DNA of 39,314 nt from the NCBI RefSeq assembly GCF_019890725.1, contig NZ_JAINZZ010000068.1, positions 1-39,314 of the forward strand. Direction: 5' to 3'. Position 1 is the stretch's first letter, and every line of letters starts with the position of its first letter. Of this stretch, positions 8,317 to 15,323 are shown in pieces. The notes under the pieces were generated by a model. It was not told where the DNA came from and ran no database searches. It worked only from the letters and a program-made list of their open reading frames with translations. The DNA is from Actinacidiphila acidipaludis (GTDB lineage Bacteria > Actinomycetota > Actinomycetes > Streptomycetales > Streptomycetaceae). A program made the position numbers and the translations under genes.

Positions 8317-10818
8317 CTAGACGGGTGGGGTGGTGAGGCTCTGCTCGGTCCAGACGGTCTTGCCGTGCGCGGTGTAGCGCACCCCCCAGTTCTGGGCGAG
8401 CCGCGCGCAGATGTACAGGCCGCGGCCGCCCTCGTCGATCGTCCGGGCGTGGCGCATCCGGGGCGCGGAGGTACTGCTGTCCTGGACCTCGCAGGTCAGG
8501 GCCCGGTCCTTGATGAGACGCAGCCGGATCGGCGGTGCGCCGTACCGCAGCGCGTTGGTCACCAGCTCGCTGACGATCCCCTCCGTCGCGTAGCCGACGT
8601 CCTCGCTCACGTCCCAGACGGCGAGCTGGTGCCGGACGTGCCCGCGTGCCGCCGAGGCGGCTGTCGGCAGTTCCTCCAGCTCCCAGTCGGCGACCCGGTC
8701 GTCGGGGAAGGGGTGGGTGCGGGCCAGCAGCAGGACGGCGTCCCCGGTGAGATCGTCGAGCCGGAGCCGGTAGAGGACGTCGTCGCACAGCCCCTGCAGG
8801 GGTCGTTCACGGCCGGCCAGTACCTGTTCGAGGCCGTCCGCCGGGTCCGGCCCGACCGTGCCGTCCGCCTCCGCTTCCGCCTTCGCGTCCCTGGACCGCA
8901 TCCGTTCCTCCGCCAGGGCCTCGGCCGCCGCCTCGGGACCGTCGGGGGCGCCTTCGGGCTGCCCCCTCCCGCCCGCCGCCGGCTCCGGCCGTGGCCGCGC
9001 GGCCGCCCGGAACGCCGACGTGTACAGGCCCAGGATGTCGCCGTCCGCGAGGGTGACGGTGGTGGCCGCGAACGGCAGCCCGTCCCCGATGCCCAGCGGC
9101 GGCCCGGCGGGCAGGCTCAGCCTGCGGACCGTCGCCTCGGCGCCCACCACGAACGGCGCCGGATGCCCGGCCGAGGCGAGGGTGCAGGTGCGGGCGAACG
9201 GGTCGTAGACCGCGCACACGCACGTCGCCCGCACGGGGTGTCCCCGCAGCGGGTCGCCGGCGGGCAGCGCCATGCGCTCATGGGCCAGCCGCGTGGTGGC
9301 GTCGTCGAGGCGCGCCAGGAGTTCGTCCGGGTCCAGGTCCAGCGAGGCGAGGGAGTTGACCACGGTGCGCAGCTGCCCCATGACGGTCGCGGTGTGGATG
9401 CCGTGGCCGTCCACCTCGCCGACCACGAGGGCGGTGCGGGCCCCCGGCAGGTCGAACGCGTCGAACCACCCGCCGCCCCCCTCCTCGTGGGCCACGTACA
9501 GATGCGCGGTCTCCACGGCGGTCTGCGAGGCGGGCTCCGAGGGCAGCAGATGCCGTTGCAGCGCCGCGGCGATGGTGTGCTCGTGGGTGAACCTGCGGGC
9601 GTTGTCGATGCTCAGCGCGGTGTGGGTGGCCAGCTCCGAGACGAGCGCGACCTCGTGCTCGTCGAAGCCGTCGCCCTGGCCCGTGCGGTACAGGCTCAGC
9701 AGGCCGATGACCGTCCCGCGCACGGTCAGGGGCGCGACGAGCAGGGAGTGCGCCCCCGAGTCACGGATCGCCCGTGCCCGGTCGGGGTCGATGGCCACCC
9801 ACGAGGCCTCGCTGTCCAGCGTGATCGAACGCGGCCTGAGGTCGATCAGCGCCTGCGCGTACGGCGTCGGGAACGGCAGCGCCCGCACGTCCCCCACCGG
9901 ATGCGCCTGCAACCGGTAGTCCCCGCCACTGTGACCGAAGGCCGCGCGCCGCAGCGGCACGTCCCGTCCCAGCGGCATCAGCGGTGGCTCCTCGCCGCGC
10001 ACCACCGACTCGACGACCTCCACCACGGCGATGTCGGCGAACCCTTCGACCAGGGCGTCCGCGAGCTCCTGGCAGGTGGGCACCACGGCCATCGTCGTCC
10101 CCACCCGGTCCCGCACGGCGGTCAGGGCCTGGAACCGGCGGCGCGTCCTCTCGCGCGCCGTCACGTCGGTGATCACGACGACGGCCCCCAGCCCGTCCCT
10201 GAGCGGGAACACCGAGACGTTCAGATGCCGGTGCTGCAGTCCGTCGGTCAGGTGCGCCGGGACGACCTGCCCCGGTGGGGGCACGCCACCGCTCAGCACG
10301 CGGCGCAGCAACCGCTCCATCTCCTCCGGGGGCGTCAGACACCACACCGACCGCAACGGGCGGCCCTCGAGCCGCAGGTCGCTCCCGCCGCACATGTGCT
10401 GCGCGGCGTCGTTCGCCGACAGCACCCGCAGGTCGTCGTCGAGGACGAACAAGCCGCCCGGCGCGTGGTCGACCAGCGCTTCGAGCACCGCGGCGTCCAC
10501 GCCGGGCCGCGTCCGGCCCGCGGGCGGCAGGAAGACCTCCCAGGTCAGTGAGCCGTCCGGGCCGAGGTCGGGCCTGACGTCGAGCCCCCGGCCGCCGGGA
10601 CCGCCGGCCAGCTCGGCCAGTCTCCGCCGACGGCGTGTTCCTCCGTCGTCACCGGGGCCCTGCGGGGGAGCGCGCAGCAACTCGGTCAGCGGACGCCCCA
10701 GCGCCTCGCCGGCCGACGGGCCGAGCAGCTCCTCGGCCGCGGGACTCCACCGCGCGACCCGGCCCGCGCTGTCCACGACCAGAAGCGGTGCGTCACCGCC
10801 CAAGGCAACCACCTCCAC
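8317..10818 (-). CDS. PAS-PAS-GAF-PP2C-HATPase regulator, probable pseudophosphatase
   Basis: 833 residues counting the GTG at 10818; the GTG at 10812 fits the GGAGGG ribosome site better and would remove two. Domains in order: PAS (about 5-60), a second PAS (about 130-200, VDHAPGGLFVLDDDLRVLSAN), GAF (about 235-400), a SpoIIE/RsbU-type PP2C fold (about 415-700), and a histidine-kinase-like ATPase (about 705-833, SELVTNALRYG and EGGRGLYI). The class normally dephosphorylates anti-anti-sigma factors, while the ATPase part resembles RsbW-type anti-sigma kinases. In the PP2C part the metal-binding Asps are replaced: GGD is GGG (450), GDxxGHG is GEVDGHG (Glu468), TDG is TSA (Ser601), and DD is GD (692-693). 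A 40-60-residue Ala/Glu/Gly-rich stretch is inserted after YTSAF. It is therefore probably a binding or kinase-only regulator. Confidence 0.85.
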   Translation of the reverse strand: MEVVALGGDAPLLVVDSAGRVARWSPAAEELLGPSAGEALGRPLTELLRAPPQGPGDDGGTRRRRRLAELAGGPGGRGLDVRPDLGPDGSLTWEVFLPPAGRTRPGVDAAVLEALVDHAPGGLFVLDDDLRVLSANDAAQHMCGGSDLRLEGRPLRSVWCLTPPEEMERLLRRVLSGGVPPPGQVVPAHLTDGLQHRHLNVSVFPLRDGLGAVVVITDVTARERTRRRFQALTAVRDRVGTTMAVVPTCQELADALVEGFADIAVVEVVESVVRGEEPPLMPLGRDVPLRRAAFGHSGGDYRLQAHPVGDVRALPFPTPYAQALIDLRPRSITLDSEASWVAIDPDRARAIRDSGAHSLLVAPLTVRGTVIGLLSLYRTGQGDGFDEHEVALVSELATHTALSIDNARRFTHEHTIAAALQRHLLPSEPASQTAVETAHLYVAHEEGGGGWFDAFDLPGARTALVVGEVDGHGIHTATVMGQLRTVVNSLASLDLDPDELLARLDDATTRLAHERMALPAGDPLRGHPVRATCVCAVYDPFARTCTLASAGHPAPFVVGAEATVRRLSLPAGPPLGIGDGLPFAATTVTLADGDILGLYTSAFRAAARPRPEPAAGGRGQPEGAPDGPEAAAEALAEERMRSRDAKAEAEADGTVGPDPADGLEQVLAGRERPLQGLCDDVLYRLRLDDLTGDAVLLLARTHPFPDDRVADWELEELPTAASAARGHVRHQLAVWDVSEDVGYATEGIVSELVTNALRYGAPPIRLRLIKDRALTCEVQDSSTSAPRMRHARTIDEGGRGLYICARLAQNWGVRYTAHGKTVWTEQSLTTPPV

Positions 10819-10979
10819 CCTCCAGCGTGCACGGCGTGGCGCCGCTTCGCTGCCGCAACACCCCGCCGCCTTGCCGTTGGCCTATGCCGTGCGGGCGGCG
10901 GGCATCCGGGCGGACCGATCAGGCCACGCCCGGGCTCGTGCGGCCCAATCGTCTTCACAGCGCCGGCCAGGCGCACGCA

Positions 10980-11013
10980 CCGGCCGCTGCGCCACGCGGG
11001 CGGCAGCGGCCGG
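10980..11013 (-). terminator. terminator of the GH9 gene
   Basis: A perfect 11-bp stem (CCGGCCGCTGC 10980-10990 with 11003-11013) and a 12-base loop lie 20 bases past the GH9 stop on the minus strand. The remaining intergenic stretch to the PP2C-like gene at 10818 shows nothing further. Confidence 0.75.
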
Positions 11014-11032
11014 AGCCGGGGGAGCGGACCCG

Positions 11033-13621
11033 TCAGGTGGCGCCGCAGGCCGTCCCGTTCAGGGTGAAGCTTGTCGGGGCCGCATTGCTGGTGCTGTAGG
11101 TGCCGGTCAGGCCGATGTCCACGCTGCCGCCGGGCGCGAGGGCGGCGTTCCACCCGGCGTCCCGGGCGGTGACCTGCCGGCCCGACTGGGTGACCGTGGC
11201 GTTCCAGGCGTTGGCGATGTGCTGGTCGCCGCCGAAGGCCCAGGTGACGGTCCAGCCGTTGAGGGCCGTCGCACCCTGGTTGACGACCTTCACGTCCGCC
11301 TGGAACCCGCCGGACCAGCTGCTGGTCACCGTGTAGGTGACCTGGCAGGCCGCAGCGGGCGGCGGGGTGCCCGTCCCGCCGTCGGTGGTGCCACCGGAGG
11401 CCCCGGAGGTGCTGCCGGAGGACGTGCCCCCGGTCGCGCCCGACGATGTGCCCGAGCTGGTGCCGGCCGAGGAGCCGGACGTCGTTCCCGCCGACGTGCC
11501 CGAGGTCGTACCCGCCGTGGTCCCGGACGTCGTTCCGGACGTGGTGCCGGCCGAGGACCCGGACGTCGTTCCCGTGGTCGTTCCGCCGCTGGTCGTCCCG
11601 CCGCCGGTGGGCTGGGCGCCCCAGACCTGTGTCGTCCCGTCGTAGAGGACCACGTGGTCGACCGTGACCGGCGTGGTGCCGGCGGTGGCGGGCACGCCCT
11701 GGTACGACCAGTCGCCCGCCGGATCGTGCGCGCCGGGGAAGGTGAGGCGGAACTGCACCTCGCGGTGGAACGCGGACTGCCCCGCCGGAGCGATGTCCTG
11801 CCCTTCGCAGCTCACCGTCACGTAGTAGACGCTGCCGGAGAACTGCGCCGGCCCGGTCGGGGCCGAGCACTGGTTGTACGGCGAGGTGAGCGTGACCTGC
11901 GAGGGAGAGGTCCCCGGATCGAGGGTGAAGTACCAGCGGAAGGAGCCGTGCAGCAGGTGGCGGGCGGGCCAGCCGGACTGGTTGACCACCTGCGCCTTGA
12001 TCTCATAGAAGTTCGACCCCGCGGTGTTCAGCGCGGCCTGCATGTACTCCTCCGGGCCGGTGGGCGTCTCCTTCGGCGGGAAGTTCGCCCGGGGCGAGCC
12101 GCCGTACTGGCCGGCCAGGGCCGCCAGCGCGCCGGAGAAGCCCGCGTTGTAGTCCAACGCGCCTTCCGTCTCGCCGTAGTTGGAGCGCTCGTCCGAGAAC
12201 CCGTCGTCCGCCGAGCCCGGTCCGCCGACCAGCAGGCCGTAGTCGATGTGGCGGGTCGCCGCGGGATCGTTCATCGACTGGTCCCACGAACCGTGCGCGG
12301 TGCGGTTGTGCGGGTTCTGCGGCCAGGCCGTGTTCGCACCGGAGTTGGTGAACCCGATCTCGTAGCTCTCGTGGCGCGGGTTGTCCCCGAGGATGTAGCC
12401 GATCTGCCGCACCCCGAAGTCGTGGTAGGTCTGCGCCTTCGCCGCGTCCTTGCCCTGCGCGGTCAGCCAGGAGGAGAACTGCAGTGCGGCGAAAGCGGTA
12501 TTGGCGGAGTACCGCAGCGAACCCCAGGTGTCGAGGAACGCCTCACCGCCCGGCGAGTAGGCGACCTTCTGGCCGTTGACGCCCGTGGTCCACCAGTCCA
12601 GCCAGCGCTCCGCGTCGTCCACGTACACCTGCTTGCCGGTGAGTTCGGCCAGCAGCACGTAGTCGCCGTAGGACTTGTCGTCCCAGGCCAGCGTCCAGTT
12701 GTACTCGGGAGTCGTGGTCTGCTGCATCTTCGGCAGCTGTGCGTAGTACGTCTCGGCCTTCGCCAGATACGTGCTGTCGCCCGTCGCGCGGTACAGCCAC
12801 AGCGCGCCCCACACCAGTTCGTCCCAGTAGCCGCTCCAGGAGTTGTAGTACCCCTGGGCGGCGGTGATGCACTTGTCGTAGGTCCCGCGGTAGGTGTCCG
12901 CGAAGGTGTAGAGCTGCTTGGCGTTGGTCAGCAGGGTGGCGGCGTAGGCCGGGTCACCGCTTTTGAACAGCATGCTCGACGAGGCCAGTGCGGCGGCCGC
13001 CTCGCCGGCCAGGTCCGAACCCGGGCAGGAGGCGTCGATCTTGTAGGCGGGCCGCGGCTCCGGGTTGACCTCGGCCGGACCCCAGAAGGAGTGGTCGCTG
13101 GAGCCGTCGCCGACCTGGCCGTAGAGGACGTTGGGCGAGGGGTGTGCCTTCAAGAGCCAGTCGTCGCCCCAGCGCAGGTCGCGCAGCAGGTAGGCGCTCT
13201 GGCCGGAGGCGGAGTACCCGGACGCCTCGTCGACGCCGCCCCAGCCGAGCATGGTCATCGAAAAGGCCATCGGGAAGCCGAACTTCACCTCGTCACCGGC
13301 GTCGTGGTAGCCGCCGGTCAGGTCCAGTCCGACGTCCTTGCCGTCGTCGAGATCCGCGTTCCCGCGCCAGCTCACGCGGTTGTCGGCGGGCAGCGCGCCG
13401 GAGCGCTGCGACTCGTAGAAGAGCATCGAGTCCTGCAACGCCTCGGCGTAGTCGAACGACGAGGCGGCCGCACCGGCTGTGGGGGCGTGGACCGCCGCGG
13501 CGTGCGCGGCGCCCAGTGCGGCGGGACCGGCCAGCGTCAGAAGGGCGGCGGCCACGGCCGTGACCCTGCGCCGGCGTCCGGGGCGCGCGCGGCGCGGGGG
13601 TGATGTGCGGAAGGGAAACAC
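11033..13621 (-). CDS. secreted GH9 endoglucanase with CBM3 and CBM2
   Basis: 862 residues. The GTG at 13621 follows AGGAGG by four bases, which decides the start. A long Arg-rich signal peptide (about 1-45) precedes the GH9 catalytic domain (about 55-510): the base pair of Asps is in GGYHDAGDEVKFG (D107, D110), the substrate His in NPHNRTAHG, and the acid in TEGALDYNAGF (E486). Next is a CBM3-type module (about 525-680, NFYEIKAQVVNQSGWPARHL to VVLYDGTTQVWG), an order known from processive GH9 cellulases. A Thr/Ser/Gly linker of about 80 residues follows, then a CBM2 (about 765-862, CQVTYTVTSSWSGGFQ to LNGTACGAT) with Cys near both ends. It cleaves cellulose outside the cell. A perfect CebR box lies about 100 bases upstream, so cellobiose or cellotriose should induce it. 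Confidence 0.95.
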   Translation of the reverse strand: MFPFRTSPPRRARPGRRRRVTAVAAALLTLAGPAALGAAHAAAVHAPTAGAAASSFDYAEALQDSMLFYESQRSGALPADNRVSWRGNADLDDGKDVGLDLTGGYHDAGDEVKFGFPMAFSMTMLGWGGVDEASGYSASGQSAYLLRDLRWGDDWLLKAHPSPNVLYGQVGDGSSDHSFWGPAEVNPEPRPAYKIDASCPGSDLAGEAAAALASSSMLFKSGDPAYAATLLTNAKQLYTFADTYRGTYDKCITAAQGYYNSWSGYWDELVWGALWLYRATGDSTYLAKAETYYAQLPKMQQTTTPEYNWTLAWDDKSYGDYVLLAELTGKQVYVDDAERWLDWWTTGVNGQKVAYSPGGEAFLDTWGSLRYSANTAFAALQFSSWLTAQGKDAAKAQTYHDFGVRQIGYILGDNPRHESYEIGFTNSGANTAWPQNPHNRTAHGSWDQSMNDPAATRHIDYGLLVGGPGSADDGFSDERSNYGETEGALDYNAGFSGALAALAGQYGGSPRANFPPKETPTGPEEYMQAALNTAGSNFYEIKAQVVNQSGWPARHLLHGSFRWYFTLDPGTSPSQVTLTSPYNQCSAPTGPAQFSGSVYYVTVSCEGQDIAPAGQSAFHREVQFRLTFPGAHDPAGDWSYQGVPATAGTTPVTVDHVVLYDGTTQVWGAQPTGGGTTSGGTTTGTTSGSSAGTTSGTTSGTTAGTTSGTSAGTTSGSSAGTSSGTSSGATGGTSSGSTSGASGGTTDGGTGTPPPAAACQVTYTVTSSWSGGFQADVKVVNQGATALNGWTVTWAFGGDQHIANAWNATVTQSGRQVTARDAGWNAALAPGGSVDIGLTGTYSTSNAAPTSFTLNGTACGAT

Positions 13622-13719
13622 GCGTCCTCCTGGGAGAACGAGGGGTGGGGGGACCGATCCGCGCACGGATGGGGCCGTACGGGACCGTCGTGCGTGCGGC
13701 GTGCTGCCGCGGAGAGTGG

Positions 13720-13733
13720 TGGGAGCGCTCCCA
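13720..13733. promoter_or_regulatory. CebR operator (TGGGAGCGCTCCCA)
   Basis: A perfect 14-bp palindrome identical to the CebR consensus known in Streptomyces, where cellobiose or cellotriose releases the LacI-family repressor. It sits 99-112 bases upstream of the GH9 start. No second copy was seen in the window and no cebR gene is present. Confidence 0.9.
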
Positions 13734-13788
13734 CATGCTCGCGCCGGGGAGGAGCGGCGTCAAGAAGGGGGACCGTCCGGGGTGATGC

Positions 13789-13922
13789 GCGGGATCGCGT
13801 GCGGGGAGGGACGTCAACCGGCGGGATCGCGTGCGGGGAGGGCGTCGTGCGGCGGTACGGCGTGCGCGGGGAGACGGGGTGCGGCGTGCGGCGGTACGGC
13901 GTGCGCGGGGAGACGGGGTGCG
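13789..13922. repeat. two adjacent direct-repeat pairs (22 bp and 38 bp)
   Basis: A 22-bp unit starting GCGGGATCGCGTGCGGGG occurs at 13789-13810 and 13821-13842 (period 32). A 38-bp unit containing GCGGTACGGCGTGCGCGGGG occurs at 13846-13883 and 13885-13922 (period 39). All lie just past the 3' end of the hypothetical gene at 13958 and upstream of the GH9 promoter. Confidence 0.85.
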
Positions 13923-13957
13923 TCGGGATCGGGTGGCGGGCGGCGATGTCCGGCGCG

Positions 13958-14623
13958 TCACCCTTCGGGAACCGTCAGGCGCGCGGCCTGACGGGCGGCC
14001 AGGGCGGAAGCGGCCTCCCAGTCCCAGGCCGGCGTGCCGCTCAGGGCGAGCACGATCACATGATGGCCCACCGCTGCCGCCAGCAGCAGGCTGACGCCGT
14101 CGGGACCGGGCTTGGCCAGCGGACGGGTGTGCTGTTCGTGCGCCCACACGGCCGAGGCGCCCGGGAACGGCTCCAGCGGCACGTTCTGTTCCAGCACCAC
14201 CCGGACCTCGCTCCGCGGATTGGCCAGCGACCGCTTCCCGACCTCGGCGAGAGCCGAGGCCGCGTCCTCCGCGGACGCCAGCGGGACCACCTGGACCCAG
14301 ACCCAGCGGCCCGCTCCGTCGTGGAAGGAGCGCCAGGCCGTGACGCTCCCGCCCTCGCGTGCCCGCCGCCCCCAGTCCGTCGCCGGTCCGCCGTGTCCCG
14401 TCAGCCAGGCCCGCTGGTCGAGTGTCTGCCACGCGCCGTCGAGTTCCGCCGCGGTCAGCACCCGGGACATCGCGGCCTCCTTCGACGACCGCGCCGCCAA
14501 CTGCGCGTAGGCGAAGCGGACCTGCTGGAACAGCGCCACGGGCGTGGGCATGACGGCGACCTCCGGGCGGGGACGGACGGGCACGTCGGCCGCGGTCGGC
14601 CTCGCGGGCGACGCGTGCGACAT
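13958..14623 (-). CDS. hypothetical protein
   Basis: About 221 residues from the ATG at 14623, preceded by an AAGGTGG-like ribosome site; a longer frame to 14698 exists but looks like non-coding DNA. I do not recognise the family. The first 35 residues are Pro/Arg/Val-rich and probably disordered. From about 70 there is a compact alpha/beta region with a Trp-rich strand (GRWVWVQVVPLAS), an Ala-rich helix (AEDAASALAEVG), a hydrophobic strand (GVSLLLAAAVGHHVIVLAL) and a C-terminal Ala-rich helix. There is no signal peptide, membrane helix or metal motif. It diverges from the VOC gene across about 100 bases. Codon use is like its neighbours, so it is probably a real cytoplasmic protein. Confidence 0.65.
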   Translation of the reverse strand: MSHASPARPTAADVPVRPRPEVAVMPTPVALFQQVRFAYAQLAARSSKEAAMSRVLTAAELDGAWQTLDQRAWLTGHGGPATDWGRRAREGGSVTAWRSFHDGAGRWVWVQVVPLASAEDAASALAEVGKRSLANPRSEVRVVLEQNVPLEPFPGASAVWAHEQHTRPLAKPGPDGVSLLLAAAVGHHVIVLALSGTPAWDWEAASALAARQAARLTVPEG

Positions 14624-14724
14624 GCCGTCCACCTTGCCGGATGCCGCGGACCGATTCCGTCCTGTTCGGCTGTCAGGGTGGTGTCCATGGACGCACACCG
14701 GTCCTCGACGAACGGAGCACCCTC

Positions 14725-15186
14725 ATGAGCCGGCAGTTCCAGGTCACCTTCGACGCCCACAACCCGCGGGCGCTGTCGTCCTTCTGGCGTGACGTCCTCG
14801 GCTACGAGCATCCCGCGCCTCCCGAGACCGAACTGCCCGAGGGCGCCGATCCGCTGGCCGCGTGGGACGCCTTCCTCGCGCGGGTCGGCGTGCCCGAGGA
14901 CGAGCGCGACAGCAGGTCCGCGATCGAGGACCCGGACGGCCGCGGCCCGCGGCTCTTCTTCCAGCGGGTGCCGGAGGACAAGGTCGCCAAGAACCGCGTG
15001 CACCTCGACATCCGCGCCGCACCCGGGCTGGAGGGGGACGCGCGGATGGCCGCGCTGGAGGAGGAGTGCACGCGCCTGGTCGCCCTGGGCGCCCGGCGGC
15101 TGCGCCGCCACGAGGACGCCCCGCCGCTGGTCACCGGCTTCATCGTGATGACGGACCCCGAGGGCAACGAGTTCTGCCTCGACTGA
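14725..15186 (+). CDS. VOC (glyoxalase-like) family protein
   Basis: 153 residues of the vicinal-oxygen-chelate fold. The N-terminus has the typical opening FQVTFDAHNPRALSSFWRDV, where a metal or substrate His would lie early in strand one. The middle contains PRLFFQRVPEDKVAKNRVHLD, and the end has VMTDPEGNEFCLD, where the Glu is the usual last metal ligand. Actinobacteria carry many such glyoxalase-like proteins with unknown substrates. The ATG at 14725 is preceded by CGGAG. The gene converges with the GH97 gene and shares a hairpin at 15271-15300 with it. Confidence 0.85.
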   Translation: MSRQFQVTFDAHNPRALSSFWRDVLGYEHPAPPETELPEGADPLAAWDAFLARVGVPEDERDSRSAIEDPDGRGPRLFFQRVPEDKVAKNRVHLDIRAAPGLEGDARMAALEEECTRLVALGARRLRRHEDAPPLVTGFIVMTDPEGNEFCLD

Positions 15187-15270
15187 CCGCGCACCACGTC
15201 ATGCCCGCGGCGATTGCGGCCCTACCCGCGCACCACCCCGGCGCCACGGCAGACTGCCCGTAACGCGGCC

Positions 15271-15300
15271 GGCGGCCGCCCCCCTTCGGGGCCGGCCGCC
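15271..15300. terminator. bidirectional hairpin between VOC and GH97 genes
   Basis: GGCGGCC (15271-15277) pairs with GGCCGCC (15294-15300), with an inner run of C pairing to GGGG around a TTC loop. It lies in the 137-base convergent gap. Confidence 0.65.
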
Positions 15301-15323
15301 GCGCCGGCGCGGGGTGCGGAACG

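Larger units (their letters stand above)
13622..13957. other. intergenic region upstream of the GH9 gene
   Basis: 336 bases between two minus-strand genes. It contains the GH9 ribosome site, the CebR box (13720-13733), and two families of direct repeats (13789-13842 and 13846-13922). I see no convincing small gene in it. Confidence 0.7.

Noticed and set aside
11355..11600. Repeat element in the GH9 region
   Set aside because: The repetitive DNA encodes the Thr/Ser/Gly linker between CBM3 and CBM2 and needs no other explanation.
13789..13922. CRISPR array
   Set aside because: Only two copies of each unit, spacers absent or 1-10 bases, and no cas genes.
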